Below are positions 9,694 to 18,331 of a stretch of DNA of 64,000 bases, piece after piece (position 1 is the stretch's first letter; the number at the start of each line of letters is the position of its first letter). Position numbers and translations under genes: made by a program. The stretch comes from Calditrichota bacterium (lineage in GTDB: Bacteria > Calditrichota > Calditrichia > Calditrichales > J004): NCBI GenBank assembly GCA_013112635.1, contig JABFGF010000013.1:1-64000 (forward strand). Direction: 5' to 3'. The notes under the pieces were generated by a model, which saw nothing but the letters and a program-made list of their open reading frames with translations, did not search any database and was not told the origin of the DNA.

Positions 9694-9772
9694 CAAGTTG
9701 CGGGTTCCAAGTCTTAATAGTTTTGAGACGACCGGCACGCAACATGTAACCTGAAACTTGCAACCCGTAACT
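9694..9772. repeat. Intergenic GTTGCGGGTT-type repeat
   Basis: The gap between cupredoxin and cyclase genes holds related short words: GTTGCGGGTT near 9698 and, in the opposite sense, AACTTGCAACCCGTAAC near 9757 with CGCAACATGTAACCTG before it. They look like a degenerate low-complexity dispersed repeat rather than a gene. I see no promoter or terminator in it. Confidence 0.35.
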
Positions 9773-9782
9773 CAAAGAGAAC

Positions 9783-11462
9783 ATGCGCCTAAACATTCAG
9801 ACAAAACTATTCATCACACTCGCCGGGATGACAATTATTATTTTGGCCGGTGTACTTTATCTTGTAACCGACACGCTTACAAAAAAAATTGAAGAAAAAA
9901 TAATTGCTGATTTTAACAACACTCAGCGGGTTTTTAGCGAGCTGCAGTTTTTAGTATATGATCGCCTTATTGAAACCTGCGGGCTAATTGGCGAAAACTC
10001 CACGTTTAAAGCAAATGTTGGATTAAATGATCCGGCAACTGTTTATTTTAGCGTTGATGAATTTGCCCAATTTGCCAAAGTTGATCTTTTTGTAGTAACC
10101 GATAGCGATGGAAATGTGCTGGCCCGTTTTGATGATCCTGAGAATTATGGGGATAACCTTGCCGATAGCTCCACAGTTTTTAAAGCAATGAATGGAATTC
10201 AGGATTCTGTTATTGAAAAAGCGGATTTGTGGGGAATTGGATCTGATATATTTCAGGTTGTTTCAAATCCCATTTACGCCGCCGAGTCAATTATTGGCAC
10301 GATAACACTGGGAACCCTTTTTGGTGATTTTGAAGCTCAGCAGCTTAAGGGTGAATCTCAAATTGACATTAATTTTTTCTATAATGATCAGCTTGTGGGC
10401 AGCTCGTTTGAAAACCCCATTCGCTCCGGTATTCAGCGACTTGCACGCAAAAACAAAGCTGTTATTGATACAGTAATGATGCTCTCAACTCCGACACCTG
10501 CTTTTGTCGATTCGCTTAAAGGTGTTGAACAATTTGTTTTTATAAGTCCTCTGGGCCAGGGTGCGCGGGCATACTACATCGCCACTATTCCCACATCGAT
10601 TGAGTTGTCAATCTTGAAAAGTATACAAAACAATATTCTGGTTACGGCAGGAATTTTTCTGCTGGTCACTCTGATTTTTGCCTTTTTATTAGGAAAGAAC
10701 TTTTCACGGCCCATAAAAAAACTGGCAAGTGGAATGGACAAAGTTAAAGCCGGGTATTTAGATATTTCAGTTGCCCCCTCCACAAAAGATGAAATTGGCA
10801 CACTTACCAAAACATTTAATGAAATGGTTACCGGATTACGAGAGCGTTTGCATTTAACAAAATATGTGGGCAGCCACACTTTAGAAATGGTACAACAGTC
10901 ATCCGGTTCCGATGTTTCCCTTGGAGGCACAAGGCAGGATTTGACAGTTCTTTTCTCGGATATTCGCGGATTTACAGCCTACAGCGAAAATCGAGATCCT
11001 GAAGAAGTGATTAATATGCTGAACCGCTATTTGGGCTTTCAGGCAGAAATTGTTGCCCGGTATGACGGCTCGGTTGATAAGTACGTTGGTGATGAAATGT
11101 TTGCCCTTTTTACAGGAGACAACTCCACCGAACGTGCTTTGCAATGTGCCATTGATATCCAGAAAAGAGTTGTTGAAGAACATGAGAATGACCCTGTTCC
11201 TATTTATATTGGGATTGGGATAAACTACGGCCCGGTTATTTTGGGTAATATGGGTGCCATGGATCGCATGGATTATACGGCGCTCGGTTCAACAGTTAAT
11301 TTGGGTGCACGGTTATGCGGCAGTGCCAAAGCTGGCAAAATTCTAATCCGCAAAGATTTGCTAGACCAACAAAACATAAAAGTAAAAAAAGGGGATTTCC
11401 TGCTTATGGCTTTTAAAGGAATCTCTCAAAAATTAAAAATAGTGGAGGTATTAAGTGAATAG
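9783..11462 (+). CDS. Membrane-bound adenylate cyclase with sensor and HAMP domains
   Basis: A 559-aa class III nucleotidyl cyclase. It has one N-terminal membrane helix (about 8-28), an extracytoplasmic CACHE-like sensor (about 30-280), a second helix (about 285-305), HAMP (about 305-357) and a cyclase domain (about 375-555). Both metal aspartates are present (FSDIRGF and KYVGDEM). The purine-specifying Lys (DKYVGD) and Asp (DYTALGS) point to ATP rather than GTP, so it probably makes cAMP in response to an external ligand. The stop overlaps the next gene's GTG by 8 bases (GTGAATAG), giving translational coupling to the barrel gene. No cAMP receptor gene is in the window. Confidence 0.88.
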   Translation: MRLNIQTKLFITLAGMTIIILAGVLYLVTDTLTKKIEEKIIADFNNTQRVFSELQFLVYDRLIETCGLIGENSTFKANVGLNDPATVYFSVDEFAQFAKVDLFVVTDSDGNVLARFDDPENYGDNLADSSTVFKAMNGIQDSVIEKADLWGIGSDIFQVVSNPIYAAESIIGTITLGTLFGDFEAQQLKGESQIDINFFYNDQLVGSSFENPIRSGIQRLARKNKAVIDTVMMLSTPTPAFVDSLKGVEQFVFISPLGQGARAYYIATIPTSIELSILKSIQNNILVTAGIFLLVTLIFAFLLGKNFSRPIKKLASGMDKVKAGYLDISVAPSTKDEIGTLTKTFNEMVTGLRERLHLTKYVGSHTLEMVQQSSGSDVSLGGTRQDLTVLFSDIRGFTAYSENRDPEEVINMLNRYLGFQAEIVARYDGSVDKYVGDEMFALFTGDNSTERALQCAIDIQKRVVEEHENDPVPIYIGIGINYGPVILGNMGAMDRMDYTALGSTVNLGARLCGSAKAGKILIRKDLLDQQNIKVKKGDFLLMAFKGISQKLKIVEVLSE

Positions 11463-12810
11463 ACTATTCACCAAAACTTTAAACCTCGCCCGTCATCCTG
11501 AACTTGGTTTTGGATCAGCGCAATCATATAAAATGGGGATTCCGAAATTAATTCGGAATGACAGATTAACACGCTTTCGTCATCCTGAACTTGTTTCAGG
11601 ATCCAAATGGATTTTTAAATTATTTCTACTCGCATTCTGTTTTTCTTCTCCGTCTTTTGCACAGATTGAAATTAATGGCAGCATCGATTTCGAGGCATCC
11701 TATGGCGGGAAAAAATCATCATTTATCACAAACGAGATTGTTGAAGAATTTCGACGGCCACACCTGGGAATTAACCAGTTTAACCTGTTTATGTTTGCCG
11801 GGATCGATGAAAACTTTTTTTTCAATGGCCGCCTGCAATGGGATACCTGGGGAACCGGAGAACTTAACCCGGTAAAAATTACATTGGCCGCGCTCTCCTG
11901 GGAGCCTGAGGATTTGCCAATTAATTTTACATTAGGTCGTTTTGTAAGTCCTTTTGGCCTTTATCCACGCCGACAGCTTGCCAGTGAAAATCTTTTTGTA
12001 AATGCCCCGCTTGCCTATGGCTATTTTATAAATATGTCCGATACGCGCGGATTATGGGGTAATGCCGGTAATGAAGGCAACTATGGAACGGATGATGTCG
12101 GTTTGACTACCATCTATTTTGGAGGCTACGGCACTGGTATTATGACCAATTGGGTTATCGTCCCGGAACTTGTTGATTTGTCAGTGGCGGTAACTAACGC
12201 TGCCCCGGCTTCCCAGGAGAATTTCACCAATTTACAAAACATGGCTGTCGTTGGCCGCTTTGGTTTTCAGCCAATTATTTATTGGCAACATGGAATCTCT
12301 TTTAGTCATGGCAGTTTTTTACGCCGCGAATCCGTTAACATAAATTTCAACAGGCTTGAAAAGTTTAGGCAAACACTTATTGGGACAGATTTTATTATTG
12401 CCTACGCCTATTTTGAAATTTCAGGAGAAGCGATTTACAGCTTGTGGAATGTACCGGCTGTTGATGCAAATGGTTTTCAGGTAACCCCAAAAGGGAAAAT
12501 GCAAACTTACGATTTGACAAATGCCAGCTTTTATGTTGACCTAAAATTTGAGCCACCCTTTTTTACGGGCAGTTATGTTGCAGCAAGATTTGAAAGTCTG
12601 ATGTTTGAGGAATTTACAAATCCTGAAGGTAGCACACTTAACGCACCAAACCCCTGGGATGAAAACCTGATTCGTTATTCTGCGGCGTTTGGATATAAAG
12701 TATCTCGGAATGTGCTTTTGAAATTCGCTTTCAGTGAACAAATCTTTGAAAACAAAGATCTCAAAAAAGAAGACTTTACGTTTAGATCAATTTTGACCGT
12801 TACAATGTAA
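11455..12810 (+). CDS. Outer-membrane beta-barrel (porin-like) with repeat-derived N-terminus
   Basis: A 451-aa protein with many amphipathic strands, glycines and aromatics and repeated phrases such as FTLGRFVSPFGLYPRR, as in OprP-like or substrate-specific porins. The signal sequence core is KLFLLAFCFSSPSFAQ at about residues 52-67, unusually far in. GGAGG precedes a GTG at 11455 by 6 bases, making this the likely start even though residues about 13-48 (RHPELGFGS... RHPELVSGS) are encoded by three palindromic repeat units (11491-11604). The next in-frame ATG (11533) has no ribosome site. The element thus seems inserted in frame into the n-region of the signal peptide. Substrate unknown; co-transcribed with the cyclase. 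Confidence 0.75.
   Translation: MNRLFTKTLNLARHPELGFGSAQSYKMGIPKLIRNDRLTRFRHPELVSGSKWIFKLFLLAFCFSSPSFAQIEINGSIDFEASYGGKKSSFITNEIVEEFRRPHLGINQFNLFMFAGIDENFFFNGRLQWDTWGTGELNPVKITLAALSWEPEDLPINFTLGRFVSPFGLYPRRQLASENLFVNAPLAYGYFINMSDTRGLWGNAGNEGNYGTDDVGLTTIYFGGYGTGIMTNWVIVPELVDLSVAVTNAAPASQENFTNLQNMAVVGRFGFQPIIYWQHGISFSHGSFLRRESVNINFNRLEKFRQTLIGTDFIIAYAYFEISGEAIYSLWNVPAVDANGFQVTPKGKMQTYDLTNASFYVDLKFEPPFFTGSYVAARFESLMFEEFTNPEGSTLNAPNPWDENLIRYSAAFGYKVSRNVLLKFAFSEQIFENKDLKKEDFTFRSILTVTM
11491..11604. repeat. Composite palindromic repeat inside a coding region
   Basis: Three units lie in tandem. Unit a (11491-11516) begins CGTCATCCTGAACTTGG and ends TTTTGGATC. Unit b (11536-11562) is GGGATTCCGAAAT followed by TAATTCGGAATGAC, a near-perfect hairpin. 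Unit c (11578-11604) begins CGTCATCCTGAACTTG and ends TTTCAGGATCC, also a hairpin. The outer ends GTCATCC and GGAATGAC can also pair. The total length keeps the host reading frame open. The same element type recurs in the pstA-pstB gap. Confidence 0.8.
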
Positions 12811-12830
12811 AATTCAAAAAAGAGGTTTTT

Positions 12831-13421
12831 ATGAAACGACGAGAATTTCTAAAAAAATCGGCTTTTGCTTCTATACCGATTATTGGCGCCGGGCTGAGCA
12901 CAAGCTGTGAAACTGTAAACAACAGCGAAAGTGATGGGAACTGGAGTAGTGATTTTGAAATCATGACCGAGGCCGCACGCTTTGAAGCGGCAACAATACG
13001 TACCTACCAGGAAGCAGCAGAAACTATTTTTGTTTCGGATGTATCCACTCCGGATGAGGTAAAACAAACAGCAACACTTTATTCCGGACATCATTCGGAG
13101 CACCTGGCGCTATTTAACCAAAACTTTGAAGGACATGATGGATTTCCACCGGTTCTGATAAATGATGAACAACCTGATTCAAGACTTGATAGCCTTACAA
13201 CTTACACCGAAGTGCTTCAATTAGCTTTGCAAATGGAGTTTGAAGCAGCCCAGTTTTATTTTTCGCGAATGAATGACCAGCTTACAACCCGTAAGGTGCG
13301 TAAAATTTTTGCCGATGTTCTCCCCATGGAAGTTGGCCACATGGTAAGTTATAAAATGGTATTGGGCCAAAGCCCGGCTCTTGATGAAGGTTTGTTTCAA
13401 AACTTTGGAACAGGGTTATAA
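12831..13421 (+). CDS. Tat-exported ferritin-like domain protein
   Basis: A 196-aa protein with a twin-arginine signal (MKRREFLKKSAFASI) and a cysteine at STSCETV that could be a lipidation site. The body has four helices with Glu/His pairs in ferritin-like spacing (AARFEAATIRTYQEAAE, YSGHHSEHL, LQMEFEAAQFY, MEVGHMVSYK), matching the Ferritin_2 type. Tat export fits a protein folded with metal in the cytoplasm. A ribosome site (AGAGG) precedes the ATG. It ends the cupredoxin-cyclase-barrel run, so a periplasmic metal or redox task is plausible; the exact role is not known. Confidence 0.85.
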   Translation: MKRREFLKKSAFASIPIIGAGLSTSCETVNNSESDGNWSSDFEIMTEAARFEAATIRTYQEAAETIFVSDVSTPDEVKQTATLYSGHHSEHLALFNQNFEGHDGFPPVLINDEQPDSRLDSLTTYTEVLQLALQMEFEAAQFYFSRMNDQLTTRKVRKIFADVLPMEVGHMVSYKMVLGQSPALDEGLFQNFGTGL

Positions 13422-13505
13422 GAAGAAACAATTGTAGAGGGGAAAATGGTTCGTCTTCGCTCACCATGAAGAACGAATTTGGCGCTTTTGGAAGATACCC
13501 ACTTC

Positions 13506-13527
13506 ATCCCGAGCGGAGACGAGGGAT
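13506..13527. repeat. Short palindromic repeat between convergent genes
   Basis: ATCCCGAGCGGAGACGAGGG with ATCCC...GGGAT arms, in the gap between the ferritin-like gene and the symporter gene that converge here. It resembles the SERS-type dispersed repeats elsewhere in the window and could act as a weak two-way terminator. Confidence 0.45.
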
Positions 13528-13545
13528 CTATTTCTTAACTCAAAT

Positions 13546-15015
13546 TTATTCGACCGGACTATTTGCCAAAAGCTTTTTCTCCTGGCTCATTAAGCTGACA
13601 AATATAATCACCAGAAAAGCCCCAAAGAATGCCGGAATTAATTCATAAATCCCGGTGGGTGCTTTTAACCAAAGTTTCCAGATAATTGTAATTAGTGTTC
13701 CGGTGATCATGCCGGCAATTATGCCCGCTTTAGTGGTACGCTGCCAGTAAAGAGATAAAATGAGTGCCGGGCCAAATGAAGCGCCCAAACCACCCCAGGC
13801 AAATAACACCAGCCAGAACACCAAATCCTGGGCGATGTACGCCAAACTAATTGCAATAATCCCTGAAAGAACAACAACAATTCGGCTCAATCTTAGTTTA
13901 TCAGCTTCTGCTATTATTTTATTCTTATACAACACTTTTTCATAAATATCACGCACAAAAGTAGAAGCAACCACCAGAAGCTGCGAATCTGCTGTGGATA
14001 GAATAGCGGCAAAAATCCCTCCGACAAGCAATCCATAAAAGATTGTACCAAAATATTTGGACGACAGCACGAGGTAAATCATCTCCGGGTCATTGTCCGG
14101 CAACGTGGCCACCTCCGGAAATACAGCCCTACCCAGCAAACCAATGGACAGAGCGCCTAAACCCAAGATGATATTCCAGGCTGTGCCAACAATAGCAGAA
14201 TATGTCAGGTTTTTGGAATTGTCTATGGACATGTAACGGACGACAATATGTGGCTGACCGGGCGAGCCCAATCCAATGCCGATAAAACCAATTATCGCTC
14301 CCGCGCCAAGTGAAAATGGATCGATCATTGCGGGATTCAGGTTATTCAGGATTTCCAGCAAAATATCTGTGCCACCCAAGGAGAAAATCCCGACAACGGG
14401 CAGGACAATCAAACCTATAAGCATTATTATGGCGCGCACAACATCATTATAAGCAACGGCAACAAAACCACCAAGAACCATGTAAACAAGAATCAATAAT
14501 CCTGAAATAATAAGCGATAGTTCCAGCGAAACATCGAGGGCAGTGGCAAGTGTTTTTGCCCCGGCATTGAACTGCGCCGCAACGTAAGCCGTCATAAACA
14601 GACCGATAATTATGGCGCCGATTATCCTAATGGTGTTTTTATTGTCCGCAAAACGGGAATCGAAATAATCAAGCAGAGTTATTGAGTCCCTTGCCTGGGT
14701 TTCTTCACGCAGCTTTTTACCCAGGTAAACAAACTGAAAAGCCTCAACAATAATATAGCCGACGATGGCCCAGACCGCGCCTGTTCCCAGCGAATAAGCC
14801 ATGCCGCTTAAACCAAGCACCAGCCAGGATGAGCGCCCGGAAGAGACAGCCGAAAGCGCCACCACAACTTTGTTCATCACCCGGCCGCCAATAAAAAAAT
14901 CGGATTGGTTTTTGGTTTTGTGCATAGCAAATAAACCGATCCCGATGGGCAAAAGGAGGGTTAGTAAAAATACGGTAAATGCGATTGGATCGCTTAGTTT
15001 AGCGTATACATTCAT
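13546..15015 (-). CDS. Sodium:solute symporter, PutP-like
   Basis: A 489-aa SSS-family transporter with about 13 membrane helices. It uses the sodium gradient to import a small organic solute. Length and the phrases KTKNQSDFFIGGRVMN, GLGSPGQPHIVVRYMS and ILSTADSQLLVVASTFVRDI fit the sodium/proline symporter branch, including the conserved serine-rich helix near residue 345. The start is an ATG at 15015 with no strong ribosome site visible. It lies 85 bases downstream of the ATPase-methyltransferase gene on the same strand. Proline is the best guess for the substrate; pantothenate or other SSS substrates are less likely on length and motif. Confidence 0.85.
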   Translation of the reverse strand: MNVYAKLSDPIAFTVFLLTLLLPIGIGLFAMHKTKNQSDFFIGGRVMNKVVVALSAVSSGRSSWLVLGLSGMAYSLGTGAVWAIVGYIIVEAFQFVYLGKKLREETQARDSITLLDYFDSRFADNKNTIRIIGAIIIGLFMTAYVAAQFNAGAKTLATALDVSLELSLIISGLLILVYMVLGGFVAVAYNDVVRAIIMLIGLIVLPVVGIFSLGGTDILLEILNNLNPAMIDPFSLGAGAIIGFIGIGLGSPGQPHIVVRYMSIDNSKNLTYSAIVGTAWNIILGLGALSIGLLGRAVFPEVATLPDNDPEMIYLVLSSKYFGTIFYGLLVGGIFAAILSTADSQLLVVASTFVRDIYEKVLYKNKIIAEADKLRLSRIVVVLSGIIAISLAYIAQDLVFWLVLFAWGGLGASFGPALILSLYWQRTTKAGIIAGMITGTLITIIWKLWLKAPTGIYELIPAFFGAFLVIIFVSLMSQEKKLLANSPVE

Positions 15016-15100
15016 TATTTGAATAGATAATTTAACACGCGATTTATTTACTTTGAGAATAGTAAAAAAAATATAGGTGCAATGACTTGTTCAAGTTTTT

Positions 15101-17275
15101 CTATTCACCTAATTCGGTTAGACAAAGTATTGCATTAGCTAACTGTTGGACCCAAAAGCTGTGTGCAAGACCATTTGAGTAGCTACTTTCACCATTACGA
15201 ATTTTACGAACTTCTGTCATTGCTGATATTTTTAATTCTAATAATGCTTCCTTAATAGTTTCAGAGGATATAAGTTTTAAATAACTAACTGGAATTAAAT
15301 GCGCCATTAATCGACCACGTTGATCACTAGAATCAAAGCGTGCATCATGTTTTATAAAGGTTTTATCTGTTGCAGGAATACAGAAAAGTTTTTTTAAATG
15401 CAACGTATTAAAAACAATAAATCCATTACTATGTGCAAGTTCACCAGTTGGTATACGGCAGTCTTCAATTAAAAGAAGGTAGCCATCAGTTTTTAGATTT
15501 TTTTTTATGTTAGAAAATGTTTCACACCAATTCTGATGTGGTATCTCATGAAGAACATTGCTTAAAACAACAACATCAAAATAATTATCATCAACGTTGG
15601 AACGAAGGTTTTCAATTGAGTTGTGATAACGTTCCGCTTCGTTGGGGTATGATAATGCAATATTTTTTAAACAATGTTCTTTATCTGAATCAGATGGATC
15701 AAAAGCATGATAGTTTAATTTATCTGGTGATACGTTTTTGTAATCAGCAAGATTTGCAATCATCCGACCCTTACCCGCACCAAAATCTAACAAGTTAATG
15801 GACTTTTTCTTTTCCCAGATAATTTTAAGCTGATCATTGAGTTGTTTCGATTGTGGGTCGTTTGCATCTGTTTCCACTACTTGGGGAGGACATAAACATT
15901 CGAAAGCAAAACGATTTCTAGCTAGCTCACCGGGAAGACTTGTAAAATCTTTTAATTTTTGAATTCTTTCTTCATTACCTAATAGGCTTTTCAATACCTC
16001 TTCAGGTTTTTTGCCAGAGTGCTTCACTGTTCCATCTTCAACAAACCAAAGCGATGATGCGTCAAAGTGAGAGAGGAGAGGAATTGAGTGTGTTGCAATC
16101 CATAATTGACCATTTGGATTATGTTCTTTTATCGTATCTAACAAATCTATTACAGCTGAAGGATGGAGGTGGTTTTCAGGTTCATCCATAAAAATAATGT
16201 GATCTGAAAAGGTTCCTCCTTGAGCATATATCGCAACACAAAGTTGCAATAATACTCGTTGCCCTGCCGAGAGGTGAGCAGTAGCAATTGGCCTATCAAA
16301 AATAGTAGAAAAACCGTCTTGGTTCCACCCTATCTCAGTTCCAAGAAATGATTTGACAATAGTTTGTAAACGTTGATATTCTTTTGTTGAATTTTGAATA
16401 GCACTGTCTGGATACTTTAACATAGGATGTGTGGTATTAATCCAACGATCTAAAACTTTTTGTATTAGAGGAAGAGTTGCTTGATGCAAGTTTGATACAC
16501 CTAGTTGTCTCGCTTGATCAGCCCTTTGCATCCAAGTTTGTTTATTGTGATTTGACCAACCTTCTAAATCTATCTTATTAGGAACAAAATCAACTATTAT
16601 AATATTTTCATCCCCATTGTCCGCTAAGATTGGGATAGGTGTATTGGCAATTACTTCCTGTTTCCGAATATGTTGTTCAAAGCTTTGTTTTTGTTGAGGT
16701 AATTCTGCAATCTGTTGTTCTAATTGCATTGCTCGATCTTGCAATTGTATAATCTGCTGTTCAAGATTCTGTATTTGAAGTGGTAATTGTGAAATTTGCT
16801 GTTTTATTTCTTTTATTTGATCTTGGTGGTAATTAATCTGATTCTCAAGAAATTGTTTTTTTTGAGGGTTTTCCGAAATTTTCTGTTCTAATTGGTCTAT
16901 TTTTTCATACGATTGCTTAATATTCTGTTCATTGCTCTGTATTATGTGCTTTTGATGAGAAATTTGCTGTTCAAATTGTTTTATCTGATTTTGTCGATTA
17001 CTAATCTTGTTCTCAAGAGTTTGTTTTTGTTGTGGCTGTTGTAAGATTTGCTGTTTAAAATTTTTTATTTGATTTTTGGATTGTTCTTTTTGTTGCTTAA
17101 GCAGTGCTAAATTAGCTGTCTGTTGGCGTATGATGTTTAGAAGTCTCGTTTTTCCAGAACCATTTTTCCCAGCTAATAGTATTGTATTCCCAACTTTTTT
17201 CATAGAGATTTGGCGCAAACCAACTGTTTTAGTTATATCTTCTTTAAAATTAACCTCAACTATTTTCACTGACAC
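15101..17275 (-). CDS. ABC-type ATPase / coiled-coil / SAM methyltransferase fusion
   Basis: A 724-aa protein. The N-terminus has a Walker A (LAGKNGSGKTRLLN, about 32-45), then a glutamine-rich coiled coil (about 55-210) made of imperfect repeats of the type PQQKQTLENKI. The ATPase resumes with an ABC-like signature (LSAGQRVLLQLC), Walker B DEPENHLHPSA and an H-loop (WIATHS), like AAA_21/OLD-type SMC-like ATPases. From about residue 490 there is a class I methyltransferase with motif I LLDFGAGKGRM and a motif-IV-like VVLSNVLHEIPH. I know ATPases of this kind mainly from defence or DNA-repair genes; the fused methyltransferase makes a known assignment unsafe. It stands alone, flanked by housekeeping genes. 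Substrate unknown. Confidence 0.85.
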   Translation of the reverse strand: MSVKIVEVNFKEDITKTVGLRQISMKKVGNTILLAGKNGSGKTRLLNIIRQQTANLALLKQQKEQSKNQIKNFKQQILQQPQQKQTLENKISNRQNQIKQFEQQISHQKHIIQSNEQNIKQSYEKIDQLEQKISENPQKKQFLENQINYHQDQIKEIKQQISQLPLQIQNLEQQIIQLQDRAMQLEQQIAELPQQKQSFEQHIRKQEVIANTPIPILADNGDENIIIVDFVPNKIDLEGWSNHNKQTWMQRADQARQLGVSNLHQATLPLIQKVLDRWINTTHPMLKYPDSAIQNSTKEYQRLQTIVKSFLGTEIGWNQDGFSTIFDRPIATAHLSAGQRVLLQLCVAIYAQGGTFSDHIIFMDEPENHLHPSAVIDLLDTIKEHNPNGQLWIATHSIPLLSHFDASSLWFVEDGTVKHSGKKPEEVLKSLLGNEERIQKLKDFTSLPGELARNRFAFECLCPPQVVETDANDPQSKQLNDQLKIIWEKKKSINLLDFGAGKGRMIANLADYKNVSPDKLNYHAFDPSDSDKEHCLKNIALSYPNEAERYHNSIENLRSNVDDNYFDVVVLSNVLHEIPHQNWCETFSNIKKNLKTDGYLLLIEDCRIPTGELAHSNGFIVFNTLHLKKLFCIPATDKTFIKHDARFDSSDQRGRLMAHLIPVSYLKLISSETIKEALLELKISAMTEVRKIRNGESSYSNGLAHSFWVQQLANAILCLTELGE

Positions 17276-17467
17276 TTCCTTTTCTTTTTATGAATAACAT
17301 GGTAGTACCAAAGTAACAAACCATTTTAGGTAAACAACAATACCCATAACATATTAATAAACAACTACTTTTACAAAATATAAAATATATGCAATTAATA
17401 TTATTTTCTGTGGATATATGTGAGGATCAGGCAGGAAGTTTCTTGAATGTATATGCAAAAGAATTAC

Positions 17468-17510
17468 AGTGCCCTACACAAAAAAAATTGAGGGGAAAAT
17501 GCAGGGCACT
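17468..17510 (-). terminator. Possible terminator of the secreted-protein gene
   Basis: Perfect 8-bp arms AGTGCCCT (17468-17475) and AGGGCACT (17503-17510) flank an A/T-rich 27-base loop just past the stop at 17519. The loop is long and only a loose T-rich stretch follows, so a simple terminator role is uncertain. The remainder of the 17276-17518 gap shows nothing else I can support. Confidence 0.4.
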
Positions 17511-17518
17511 TATGGAGG

Positions 17519-18112
17519 CTATTTCGCAATGGCATAACCAAACACAACAGAAATTCTGTTTCCATCGGGGTTGGTTGTGTAAACAAGATTTATGGGAATA
17601 CTCACGCCGCTGTAATTAATTGATTTTCCCACAGCAATGGTTAATGCTGATTGAAGATCGGTCTTTTTCTTAACAGGATCGCCAATTCCTTCTGCTTTTT
17701 TTTCGGTTAATCCAATGAGCACATTTGGCCCTATCCCAAATTCAATGCCGTTTGGCATCCTGATTCCCATTGCCAGTGTCGCGCTTGGGATAACCTTGCC
17801 GTATTCCACACCACCGACAAGAGGAATAAATTCAACTATAAAAGACGGCCCGCCACCCTTTGGAACAACCTGCCATTCAAAATGCCAGCCAAACTGACTG
17901 ATGGTGGAGCCAATCCCTTCATCTTTCAATTTTTGAACCAGCCTGCCATTTCCGGGAATTACGGTTACACCCAAACGAGGTCCGCCCATATTACGCTCGG
18001 CAAATTCTACCGGTTTATTCTGTTTCCAGCTTTGCGCAAAAAGTGGGTTTGTTATAAACAATCCAAACAGGCCAACAAAAATAAGTTTGCTGATAAATGA
18101 TTTAGTAAACAT
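17519..18112 (-). CDS. Secreted glycine-rich beta protein, paralog of next gene
   Basis: A 197-aa protein with signal peptide ending FITNPLFAQ. The mature part has short beta-strand motifs (GGPRLGVTV, SQFGWHFEWQ, GIEFGIGPNVLIG, VVFGYAIAK) that suggest a small outer-membrane barrel or secreted beta protein. It aligns without large gaps to the neighbouring gene at 18332-18853, so the two arose by tandem duplication. GGAGG lies 4 bases before the ATG. Function unknown. Confidence 0.8.
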   Translation of the reverse strand: MFTKSFISKLIFVGLFGLFITNPLFAQSWKQNKPVEFAERNMGGPRLGVTVIPGNGRLVQKLKDEGIGSTISQFGWHFEWQVVPKGGGPSFIVEFIPLVGGVEYGKVIPSATLAMGIRMPNGIEFGIGPNVLIGLTEKKAEGIGDPVKKKTDLQSALTIAVGKSINYSGVSIPINLVYTTNPDGNRISVVFGYAIAK

Positions 18113-18331
18113 ATTTCCTCCATTGATTAATAATTCACTATCAACATACGGAAATGGAACAAGGCTATGTCAGGAGGATGTAAAAGGTTTGTCCGAAAGG
18201 TGTCAGTAATTTTGAGTTTAAAACAAAGACAGGAATCATTTTATCTGAAACCTGCATTCGCACAGAAAATGCTTGCTGATAGACATCAGCCAAACTTGGT
18301 TATTGATTATTAAAACGAAGAATGTGTAGTT

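Noticed and set aside
13466-13648. Plus-strand reading frame between the ferritin-like and symporter genes
   Set aside because: It is mostly a dispersed repeat and the reverse of the symporter's end; no ribosome site and no conserved sequence.
16600-17120. Repeat array (possible CRISPR or satellite)
   Set aside because: The periodic DNA here encodes the glutamine-rich coiled coil; repeat lengths and spacing are not those of a CRISPR, and no cas genes exist in the window.
17389-17619. Plus-strand reading frame past the ATPase-methyltransferase gene
   Set aside because: It overlaps the secreted-protein gene in antisense and has no coding-like pattern.
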